64,000 bases of DNA from Limosilactobacillus viscerum (GTDB lineage: Bacteria > Bacillota > Bacilli > Lactobacillales > Lactobacillaceae), in contig NZ_CANDNW010000004.1 of NCBI RefSeq assembly GCF_947387525.1, forward strand, positions 39,084 to 103,083, read 5' to 3'. The notes beneath the pieces are model-generated. The model did not search any database. It was not told the DNA's origin and was given only the letters and a program-made list of their open reading frames with translations. Below are positions 58,001-64,000 of this stretch, one piece after another (position 1 is the first letter of the stretch; every line of letters starts with the position of its first letter). Position numbers and translations under genes: made by a program.

Positions 58001-59434
58001 TTAGAAGGCCCCCTTTGCAAATGGATCCGTTGCCTTTTTATCGGCCTGAGCAGCTTCCCATTCAACTGGATCGTTACGCAAGAAACGTGCAATCAGCGAA
58101 ATCAGGATAATTGCCAAACTAGTAAAGAGAACAAAGTAGATAATGTTAGAAGTTAATAGCGATGCAACAGAGACGTTTGGCGAAACACTTTGTTGGATCG
58201 TAAACAAACCATAGACAGTCCATGGTGCACGACCGAATTCAGTGATAAACCAACCAGCGGTGTTAGCAAGGAATGGAGCAAAGGTCAAAATGGCCATTAC
58301 CCATAGCGCCCACCGGTGATTGTACAAGATCTCCTTGCCTTTTCTTGTCATAATCAAACCAACAATGGATACTAATGCCAACAGAGCACCGAAACCACAC
58401 ATTACCCGGAAGCTCCAGAACAGAGTGTTAACAGGAACGTAGTAGTTCATCTTTTGACCATCAATATGGGTACCATACTTCTTTTCTAGTTGGGCGTTGA
58501 TTTCTTCCATCCCGGTAACAGAGCCAGAAGTCTTGTGATAGGAAAGGACACTCAACATCATTGGGATTTCAATCTTGCCATTAACTTGATGAGTCTTTGG
58601 ATTTGCAACCCCGACAACCGTCCATGGTGCTGGACTCTTCGTTGTCTTGTAAACTGCTTCAGTTGCAGCAAACTTCATTGGTTGTTCCTTAATTAGGTAT
58701 TGCATTTGCATATCCCCAACTGTAATGGAACCCAGTGAGAAGATCAGCATTAACCATAGGCTAATCCGCATTGTCTTGTGGTAGATTGTCTTATTTTCAT
58801 CTGACAGTGAACGCTTCTTCAACAGTTGGAAAGCAGTTAACCCCGCAATAATCGTGGCACCGGTTAATAAGGCACCCATTAGGACGTGGCCCAGTTCAAA
58901 GATAACTTGGGGGTTAGAAATTAATGCACCAAAGTCAACCATTTCGGCCCGGCCATTACGAACGGTAAAGCCAACTGGGTGCTGCATGAAGGAGTTGGCA
59001 GTCAAGATCCACAGGGCTGATGTCATCGTCCCGAAGACAATCATCCAAATAAAGAATAAGTGCAGGCCCTTCTTGACCCGGTCCCAGGTGAAGACCCAGA
59101 GACCAATAAAGGTAGATTCGATAAAGAATGAGAGGAGTGCTTCAAAGGCCAGTGGGGCACCAAAAATGTCACCCATAAACCGTGAGTAGTCAGACCAGTT
59201 CATCCCAAATTGGAATTCCTGAATTAACCCGGTAACGACACCGACAGCAAAGCTCAGCATGAAAATGTTACCCCAGAATTTAGCCATCTTCTTATATGAC
59301 TCATTCTTGGTACGAACATACATCGTTTCCATCACTGCAACGACGAACACCGTCCCGATAGAAAACGGAACGAAGAAAAAGTGAAAGACCGTCGTCATCG
59401 CAAACTGGAAACGAGCTAAACTAACAATATCCAT
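58001..59434 (-). CDS. cydA: Cytochrome bd quinol oxidase subunit I
   Basis: 477-residue heme-bearing subunit that reduces O2 to water with quinol. His18 in FHFFFVPFSIG is a heme ligand by family alignment, and GHVLMGALLTG holds the next His. The Q-loop is short, as in Gram-positive enzymes. The C-terminal signature reads FGRAPWTVYG where the family commonly has GRQPW. The ribosome site is GGAGGG. A catabolite-controlled promoter precedes it. It needs heme, for which no synthesis genes are in the window. Confidence 0.96.
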   Translation of the reverse strand: MDIVSLARFQFAMTTVFHFFFVPFSIGTVFVVAVMETMYVRTKNESYKKMAKFWGNIFMLSFAVGVVTGLIQEFQFGMNWSDYSRFMGDIFGAPLAFEALLSFFIESTFIGLWVFTWDRVKKGLHLFFIWMIVFGTMTSALWILTANSFMQHPVGFTVRNGRAEMVDFGALISNPQVIFELGHVLMGALLTGATIIAGLTAFQLLKKRSLSDENKTIYHKTMRISLWLMLIFSLGSITVGDMQMQYLIKEQPMKFAATEAVYKTTKSPAPWTVVGVANPKTHQVNGKIEIPMMLSVLSYHKTSGSVTGMEEINAQLEKKYGTHIDGQKMNYYVPVNTLFWSFRVMCGFGALLALVSIVGLIMTRKGKEILYNHRWALWVMAILTFAPFLANTAGWFITEFGRAPWTVYGLFTIQQSVSPNVSVASLLTSNIIYFVLFTSLAIILISLIARFLRNDPVEWEAAQADKKATDPFAKGAF

Positions 59435-59499
59435 TGTTAATCCCTCCAGTAAACAAATAACTTATCACGTGTTTAAAAATAATTGCTATTCACAAGTTA

Positions 59500-59528
59500 A
59501 GTGTACAACTCATAGCGCTTTCTTTCAA
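59500..59528 (-). promoter_or_regulatory. cydABDC promoter with a cre site in the spacer
   Basis: Minus strand: -35 TTGAAA (59523-59528), 17 bases, -10 TACACT (59500-59505). The spacer contains AGAAAGCGCTATGA (59510-59523), 13 of 14 cre matches, where CcpA would block transcription. A Rex half-site, TTGTGAA, lies just downstream. Confidence 0.68.
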
Positions 59529-59723
59529 GGCAGATTAATTTTTTTATATCGTCTTTTGTTATTTTAATTAATTATGATGTGAATTCCAGCAGTAAAAGGA
59601 TTTGCTGGCATCTTATAAGGAAAAGCGATTCTAATCTATTAATAGTAGAATTGGCTAATCAATAGATAACACGTTATAAATGAATAGCTGATCATATTTA
59701 ATTTGGGAGAAAAAATTTAAAAT
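59529..59723. other. AT-rich gap between cydA promoter and rplL terminator
   Basis: No gene is supported. A small hairpin, CCAGCA/TGCTGG, is at 59586-59608. I see nothing else I can name. Confidence 0.5.
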
Positions 59724-59757
59724 AAAAAAAGAGGTTGCCGCAGCAACCTCTTTTTTT
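59724..59757 (-). terminator. Terminator after rplL
   Basis: Minus-strand stem GAGGTTGC/GCAACCTC followed by TTTTTTTA; it also has a T-run on the other strand. Confidence 0.92.
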
Positions 59758-59770
59758 ATTTAGTGAAGAA

Positions 59771-60136
59771 CTACTTAAGGGTAACAGTAGCACCAGCGGC
59801 TTCAAGCTTTTCCTTGATGTCGTTAGCTTCGTCTTCCTTAACGTCTTCCTTGATAGCTGAAGGAGCACCGTCAACAAGGTCCTTAGCGTCCTTAAGGCCA
59901 ACACCAGTGATATCCTTAACAGCCTTAATAACCTTAACCTTAGCTTGACCTGGTTCAGTCAATTCAACAGTGAAGCTGTCCTTAGCAGCAGCGTCACCAC
60001 CAGCAGCACCTGCAGCTGCAACTGGAGCAGCAGCAGAAACGTCGAATTCGTCTTCGATAGCCTTAACAAGATCGTTAAGGTCAGAAATTGATGCTTCCTT
60101 TAATGAAGCAATGATAGCATCCTTATCAAAAGCCAT
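59771..60136 (-). CDS. rplL: 50S ribosomal protein L7/L12
   Basis: 121 residues from ATG 60136 (GGAGG upstream). Stalk protein that recruits translation factors. The N-terminal dimer domain ([21 protein letters not shown]) is followed by a hinge rich in Ala and Gly (residues ~36-52) and the factor-binding C-terminal domain ([25 protein letters not shown]). Co-transcribed with rplJ. Confidence 0.98.
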   Translation of the reverse strand: MAFDKDAIIASLKEASISDLNDLVKAIEDEFDVSAAAPVAAAGAAGGDAAAKDSFTVELTEPGQAKVKVIKAVKDITGVGLKDAKDLVDGAPSAIKEDVKEDEANDIKEKLEAAGATVTLK

Positions 60137-60198
60137 GTTTATTTCCTCCAATATTTAGGTAATTAATTTTAATTTGATATTGAACCGATATACGGTAA

Positions 60199-60699
60199 TT
60201 ATGCGGCTTCGTCTTCCTTGTCGGCAACGGCCTTGACTGCACGAGCAATCTTCCGCATTGGGTCTTGCAATGCAGATGCAAGCATGGACAGCAGGTCTTC
60301 GCGACTTGGCATCGTAGCGTATTCGTTGATTTCATCAAGAGTCTTAACACTCTTTTCGATGAAGCCACCCTTGATTTCAAGAGCGTCGTGGTCGTCAGCG
60401 AACTTCTTCAGAATCTTAGCTGGAGCAATTGGGTCTTCGTCAGAGAAGGCAACAGCAGTTGGGCCAACAAAAGTGCTCTTCAGATCTTCGTAATCAGTAC
60501 CTTCAACGGCACGGTCAAGAATCTTGTTCTTGATAACTGACATCTTAACACCGGCATCACGGAGTTGCTTACGCAAATCAGTAACTTCGGCAACAGTCAA
60601 ACCACGGTAGTCAACAACGATAGCTGATTCAGCATTGTTAATCAAATCAGCGGTTTGCTTAACAATTTCAGCTTTCTTTGCAATAGCTGCTTCACTCAT
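60199..60699 (-). CDS. rplJ: 50S ribosomal protein L10
   Basis: 166 residues from ATG 60699 (AGGAGGTG upstream). Base of the ribosomal stalk and autogenous regulator of the operon. [40 protein letters not shown] is a standard L10 N-terminus. rplL follows after 62 bases. The L10-binding leader lies upstream. Confidence 0.98.
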   Translation of the reverse strand: MSEAAIAKKAEIVKQTADLINNAESAIVVDYRGLTVAEVTDLRKQLRDAGVKMSVIKNKILDRAVEGTDYEDLKSTFVGPTAVAFSDEDPIAPAKILKKFADDHDALEIKGGFIEKSVKTLDEINEYATMPSREDLLSMLASALQDPMRKIARAVKAVADKEDEAA

Positions 60700-60737
60700 G
60701 AATTTCACCTCCTGCAATGTATTTTGATCGGATTTAT

Positions 60738-60850
60738 AAAAAAATCCCTATGACCGCAGACATAGAGAAGGAATTTACATTTCTTCCTCGGCAGGTACGA
60801 ATTAAGGCAAGTTGCCACCTGAGTCTTAGGCAGAGTCATATTTAATCAAC
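60738..60850 (-). promoter_or_regulatory. L10 leader (autoregulatory RNA with attenuator)
   Basis: On the minus strand, the transcript carries the conserved kink-turn-type region with GACTCAGGTGGCAAC and CCTTAATTCGTACCTGCCGAGG. An attenuator follows: CTCTATG/CATAGGGA then TTTTTTTATAAA. Free L10-L12 is expected to bind and end transcription before rplJ. Confidence 0.88.
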
Positions 60851-60856
60851 TCTAGT

Positions 60857-60886
60857 AGTATAGCATATCAGTAAATTTGTTGTAAA
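60857..60886 (-). promoter_or_regulatory. Promoter of rplJL
   Basis: Minus strand: -35 TTTACA, 18 bases, -10 TATACT. Confidence 0.7.
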
Positions 60887-60909
60887 GGGATATTTAAAAC
60901 AAAAACAAA

Positions 60910-61170
60910 AAGGCTGTGAAATAAGTCCACCTATATAGATCAAAAGCGAACAGCGCGGTACACAAATGAGGTCCAGAGCCCGTCAAAAGACGAACTCTGG
61001 ACCACTATTTGTGCTTGCGGGGGCTCGGCCCCACCTTGTTCCGAATATTACAGAGATATCACGTGCCACAACCCAGGGCCTTAGTGTCTAGCATAGGACA
61101 ATCGCTAGCCCGTTCCGTTAACAACGTCCTATGCTAGCAGCCATCAGGCCCTAACCGGGTTTGACCCGGC
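60910..61170. repeat. Dispersed intergenic repeat, copy 2 (parts A and B) with nested insertion
   Basis: Part A (60932-61027) matches 1701-1796; the hairpin core now reads GGTCCAGAG/CTCTGGACC, a paired change that keeps the stem. Part B (61039-61084 and 61146-61158) matches 40196-40242 in reverse. Part B is split by about 63 bases with terminal inverted repeats CTAGCATAGGAC/GTCCTATGCTAG. No gene is present. It lies between the aminotransferase 3' end and the rplJ promoter. Confidence 0.82.
61082..61144. mobile_element. Possible MITE-like insertion inside the repeat
   Basis: About 63 bases with 12-base inverted repeats CTAGCATAGGAC and GTCCTATGCTAG, flanked by CAGGGCCT and CAGGCCCT (one mismatch), which look like an 8-base target duplication. 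The uninterrupted form is at 40 kb. No coding capacity. A plain large palindrome is the alternative reading. Confidence 0.5.
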
Positions 61171-61188
61171 ACAGCTCCCCCCTATTTT

Positions 61189-62382
61189 TTACTTATTTAC
61201 GGCTTCTTGGAGTGCTTCACCTAACTGCTTCAAGCCAACCTTGATCTTGTCTTCCGCCATGTTGGAATAATTCAAGCGGAAGGCACCCGGTTGTGGCTTA
61301 CCGGCGTAGAATGGATCACCAGGCACAAAGGCAACGTTATGCTTAAGACATTCCTTGAAGAGCTCAACTGTGTCATCAACACCAGGCACTTCAACCCACA
61401 GGAACATCCCGCCTTCAGGATCCGTATACTTAACGCCAGCAGGGAAATATTCTTTAATTCCTTCTACCATCAACTGCTTACGCTTGCCATATAGAGCACT
61501 GATCTTTGCGACGTGTGCATCAAGGTCGTTGTTCTTCAAGAATTCAACAACAGCATACTGGGCAAGGTTATCAGTATGCAAATCAGCTGATTGCTTCAGC
61601 ACGGTTAACTTGTTAATTACTTCTGCGTCAGCTACTACCCAACCAAGGCGGAACCCAGGTGCCAAGGTCTTAGAAAAAGTACTCATGTAAAAGACATGTC
61701 CCGTCTGATCAAAAGACTTAACTGCCGGTACATGCTTACCAGCAAAACGAATTTCACCATAAGGATTGTCTTCTAGTACTAAGACATTGTACTTAGCAGC
61801 CAGTTCGGCTAACTTCTTCCGGCGATCAACCGCCATGGTTCGGCCAGTTGGGTTTTGAAAATTAGGAACCGTATAGATTAGTTTGGTTTCCGGATGGGCC
61901 TTCAATGTTTCTTCAAGGGAATCCATCTTCATCCCCTCTTCATCCATCGCTACGCCCACAAACTTTGCCCCGTAGGATTTAAAGACATCCAGTGCACAAA
62001 GGTAGGTTGGCTGCTCAACTAAAACGGTATCGCCAGGGTTAACGAAGGCTTTCCCAACTAGGTCAAGGACTTGTTCAGAACCGGTCGTCACTAAGACGTT
62101 TTCAACCTTACCAGTGACGTTTTCCTTCTCCTTAACGTGCTGTAAGATTAATTCCCGGAGTGCAGTTACCCCCTTGGCAGCACCATATTGCATCGCTACT
62201 TGTCCTTGCTCATCAAAAACCTTATCAACAGCCGCCTTCATTTCCTTGACGGGAAATAACTCAGGAGCTGGCAACCCGCCAGCAAAAGAAATAATCTTTG
62301 GATCAGCGGCCGCTTTTAGAATTGCACCCACCGCATCCGTTCCATCAGCTGGTACTCGTTTAGAATAATTAAACTTTGTCAT
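61189..62382 (-). CDS. PLP-dependent aminotransferase (2-aminoadipate/aromatic type, LysN-like)
   Basis: 397 residues from ATG 62382 (AAGGAG upstream). Fold-type I: IISFAGGLPAPELFP near 30-44, the asparagine motif PNFQNPTGRTM, and the PLP lysine in STFSKTLAPGFRLGWV near 237. This subgroup acts on aromatic, branched-chain or 2-aminoadipate substrates; the substrate cannot be fixed from sequence alone. It is divergent from the Ile-type T-box and hydratase gene, so a role in branched-chain amino acid turnover is a plausible but unproven reading. Confidence 0.9.
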   Translation of the reverse strand: MTKFNYSKRVPADGTDAVGAILKAAADPKIISFAGGLPAPELFPVKEMKAAVDKVFDEQGQVAMQYGAAKGVTALRELILQHVKEKENVTGKVENVLVTTGSEQVLDLVGKAFVNPGDTVLVEQPTYLCALDVFKSYGAKFVGVAMDEEGMKMDSLEETLKAHPETKLIYTVPNFQNPTGRTMAVDRRKKLAELAAKYNVLVLEDNPYGEIRFAGKHVPAVKSFDQTGHVFYMSTFSKTLAPGFRLGWVVADAEVINKLTVLKQSADLHTDNLAQYAVVEFLKNNDLDAHVAKISALYGKRKQLMVEGIKEYFPAGVKYTDPEGGMFLWVEVPGVDDTVELFKECLKHNVAFVPGDPFYAGKPQPGAFRLNYSNMAEDKIKVGLKQLGEALQEAVNK

Positions 62383-62573
62383 CGTCGTCACTCCTTAAGT
62401 AATTTTCATGCATTTCAATCGTTTTCTAATAAAAATGTCGTTGGCAAGTAGTATACACTAGATTTAGTTGCTTGTTAAGAATAAATTATTTTTTACTTCA
62501 CCACTAACTTTTATCTACATCTTACACGCAACGGTAATTTTAGTTTCGCGGATTAATAATACTAAAAAGGTAG

Positions 62574-62602
62574 TTGACAGATTAAAATTTGATGAGTATA
62601 GT
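62574..62602 (+). promoter_or_regulatory. Promoter of the T-box hydratase transcript
   Basis: -35 TTGACA, 17 bases, -10 TATAGT. Confidence 0.85.
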
Positions 62603-62608
62603 TTAGTT

Positions 62609-62880
62609 AAACTTAATTACAAGCAAAAAACAAAGCGCAGGAAGTCGCAGGAATAAACTGGCAGCAGAGATCTAGTGGTTGGTGAAAACTAGATGCGGTT
62701 ATTCCTAAAATATCACCTGCAAGTTGGTTACTGAAATTAGTAAGTCGACCTGGTCGTCACCCATTACAATGACAACAGATTATTTGTCTGGTTAAGGTGG
62801 ATTTTTCCATGAATAAAAGGTGGTACCACGATTCGTCGTCCTTTAAGTGTCTAATTGATGCTTAGGGGACTTTTTTTGTT
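62609..62880 (+). promoter_or_regulatory. T-box riboswitch, probably sensing tRNA-Ile
   Basis: Stem I shows AGAGATCTAGTGGTTGGTG with a closing ACTAGAT. GCAGG (62637-62641) pairs with CCTGC (62716-62720), and GGAATAA with TTATTCC. The specifier loop between them ends in ATC (62712-62714) followed by A: an isoleucine codon. The T-box AAGGTGGTACCACG is at 62817-62830; its TGGT expects an A discriminator, as in tRNA-Ile. The terminator GTCCTTTAAG/CTTAGGGGAC is at 62838-62870, followed by seven T. Confidence 0.92.
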
Positions 62881-62914
62881 TGTTCTTAAAATAACTTAAT
62901 GTGAGGTGAGCACA

Positions 62915-63007
62915 GTGGAAGATAGTGACATTAGTGACATTAATATTTTGATCCAGCAGCAAGAAATGATAAATAACCATCGTGCTCATACGTGTGGGCA
63001 ACTATAA
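62915..63007 (+). CDS. Candidate leader ORF, 30 codons, isoleucine-rich
   Basis: GTG start behind GAGGTGAG. The peptide MEDSDISDINILIQQQEMIN continues for ten more residues to TAA at 63005-63007. Five of the first nineteen residues are Ile (codons ATT, ATT, ATT, ATC, ATA). It lies between an Ile-type T-box terminator and the hydratase gene. The stop codon falls in the loop of a hairpin (62985-63018). It may be a regulatory leader peptide, or the remnant of a lost gene; I recognise no family. Confidence 0.4.
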   Translation: MEDSDISDINILIQQQEMINNHRAHTCGQL

Positions 63008-63018
63008 GCGGGTATGAG
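62985..63018 (+). promoter_or_regulatory. Alternative hairpins in the hydratase leader
   Basis: CTCATAC (62985-62991) pairs with GTATGAG (63012-63018), followed by TTTT, inside an outer ACCAT/ATGGT pair. The overlapping GTGCTCA (62982-62988) can instead pair with TGAGCAC (62907-62913), which lies between the ribosome site and start of the small ORF. The two pairings exclude each other. Confidence 0.45.
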
Positions 63019-63051
63019 TTTTCATGGTCTCAACAAATGGAGGTACATGAT

Positions 63052-63843
63052 ATGACTAAGTTAAACGAAAAACAAGAAGAATTTGCTCAAGCTCTTCATG
63101 ATGCATACGTTAGTGGCAACCCCTTAAATGAAGCAGACTGGACCGGTGTGGTCACCGATGATGATACTGCGTACGCCATCCAAAACCGGGTAATGGCATT
63201 AAAGTCTGTCCCAGTAGGTGGGTATAAGGTCTCCTTAACCAGCAAGAAAACCCAGGACATGTTCAACGCTGATTCACCACTTTATGGGGCACAAGTCGAC
63301 CGACACTTCTTGCCAGCACCGGCAATGGTTAACCTTGCTGACCAGATGGAACCACTAGTTGAAGTTGAACTAGCCTTCCGGGCCAAAGAAGACCTTTCAA
63401 GCACCGACAGTTTGGCGGACCTACTGCGAAAAACAACCGTTGCCGGGGCTTTGGAAGTCCCTGACTCCCGCTTTAAGGACTGGTTCCCTAGTTTAGGTAA
63501 ATACAATGTTATGTCAGACTGTGCGGTTGGCGGCCTAGTTGTCTATGGCACGGAACAGCCAAGTAGTAAAGTATTTAGTGATGTCGCTGAAGCTGCCAAT
63601 GTCAAGGCACAGCTCTTCCTTGATAACCAGAAGTTAGACGAAGGACAATCATCCGAGGTGCTGGGTAACCCCCTGAACTCACTACAATGGCTAGTTCAAA
63701 AGTTAGAAAGTCAAGGCAAGAAATTTAAGCAAGGACAACTAGTCTCCTCCGGTACTTTTGTCCTGCCGCCTTCCCTCAAGCAAGGTGAGTGGTTAGTTAA
63801 ATTTGACCACGGCCTCGGTAACGTCGAGCTTAATGTTCAGTAA
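63052..63843 (+). CDS. 2-keto-4-pentenoate hydratase-like protein (MhpD/FAH superfamily)
   Basis: 263 residues from ATG 63052, with GGAGG eight bases before; a longer frame from 62992 would overlap the leader ORF and its hairpin. Fold cues are GGYKVSLTSKKTQ near 57-69, LVEVELAFRAKEDL with acidic metal ligands near 102-115, and VAGALEVPDSRF. The C-terminal VSSGTFVLPPSLKQGEWLVKFDHGLGNVEL is the family ending. The family hydrates or decarboxylates 2-keto acids. Control by an Ile T-box suggests a link to branched-chain keto acids, which is inference. Confidence 0.85.
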   Translation: MTKLNEKQEEFAQALHDAYVSGNPLNEADWTGVVTDDDTAYAIQNRVMALKSVPVGGYKVSLTSKKTQDMFNADSPLYGAQVDRHFLPAPAMVNLADQMEPLVEVELAFRAKEDLSSTDSLADLLRKTTVAGALEVPDSRFKDWFPSLGKYNVMSDCAVGGLVVYGTEQPSSKVFSDVAEAANVKAQLFLDNQKLDEGQSSEVLGNPLNSLQWLVQKLESQGKKFKQGQLVSSGTFVLPPSLKQGEWLVKFDHGLGNVELNVQ

Positions 63844-63876
63844 CCTTTTTTCAGCCATTAACTTCTCTCCTAATGC

Positions 63877-63920
63877 AAAGAGCACTAGCAATCGATTCAC
63901 GACTACTAGTGCTCTTTTTA
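63877..63920 (+). terminator. Terminator after the hydratase gene
   Basis: AAAGAGCACTAG pairs with CTAGTGCTCTTT, followed by TTAT. The last ~80 bases of the window show no gene. Confidence 0.9.
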
Positions 63921-64000
63921 TAACCCGGAATGTCAATTTAAATTAGAAATTGGTCATCTGTAATATACTTCATGAATACTTCCAAAGGTGTTTGATAATT

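Noticed and set aside
59461-59500. Full Rex operator upstream of cydA
   Set aside because: Only one half-site (TTGTGAA) is present; the second half does not match.

Overview
This is a low-to-moderate GC Gram-positive chromosome segment from a Lactobacillaceae member. The heterofermentative genus Limosilactobacillus is the best guess, from gene order and protein style, and L. mucosae-like is only a tentative suggestion. No phage, plasmid, complete IS or CRISPR array is visible. Almost everything is housekeeping DNA, mostly on the minus strand, with unusually readable regulatory DNA between genes.

Layout. 1-13.5 kb: a phosphoglucomutase fragment, trxB, galU, gpsA-lgt-hprK with two small membrane genes, prfB (with its programmed frameshift), secA, hpf, comFC/comFA and a YigZ-family gene. 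13.5-19 kb: a KimA-type potassium importer, groESL with a CIRCE operator, and rex. 19-27 kb: an ABC-F ATPase, a transaminase/omega-amidase pair (mtnE/mtnU type) behind a T-box leader, a proC gene broken by one stop codon, and tsaD-rimI-tsaB. 27-33 kb: galE and a polyphosphate operon (ppx-ppk-ppx-like). 33-41 kb: the conserved Firmicutes block from tadA through SRP RNA, dnaX, ybaB, recR, yaaL, tmk, darA, holB, yabA and rsmI to an acyl-ACP thioesterase. 41-48 kb: nrdHEF behind paired NrdR boxes, adhE behind Rex and cre sites, and mscL. 48-59 kb: two membrane proteins of unknown role, then a compact respiratory block (type II NADH dehydrogenase, menA, polyprenyl diphosphate synthase, cydABDC). 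59-64 kb: rplJL with its L10 leader, an aminotransferase, and a hydratase behind an isoleucine-type T-box.

How it works together. Ndh, MenA, the polyprenyl synthase and CydABDC make a minimal aerobic chain. It would need outside heme and a naphthoquinone precursor, since no other men or heme genes are in the window. The redox sensor Rex and its likely target adhE are both here. Likely cre sites lie in the cyd, galE and adhE control regions, so carbon catabolite control may couple fermentation and respiration. KimA and DarA both belong to families that respond to c-di-AMP.

Most worth a second look: (i) the 62.6-63.05 kb leader, where an Ile-specific T-box is followed by an Ile-rich 30-codon ORF and two mutually exclusive hairpins; (ii) a dispersed intergenic repeat with compensatory base changes and a nested MITE-like insertion; (iii) the Met-type T-box on mtnU-mtnE; (iv) the interrupted proC; (v) a Ppx homologue that has lost its catalytic motifs.
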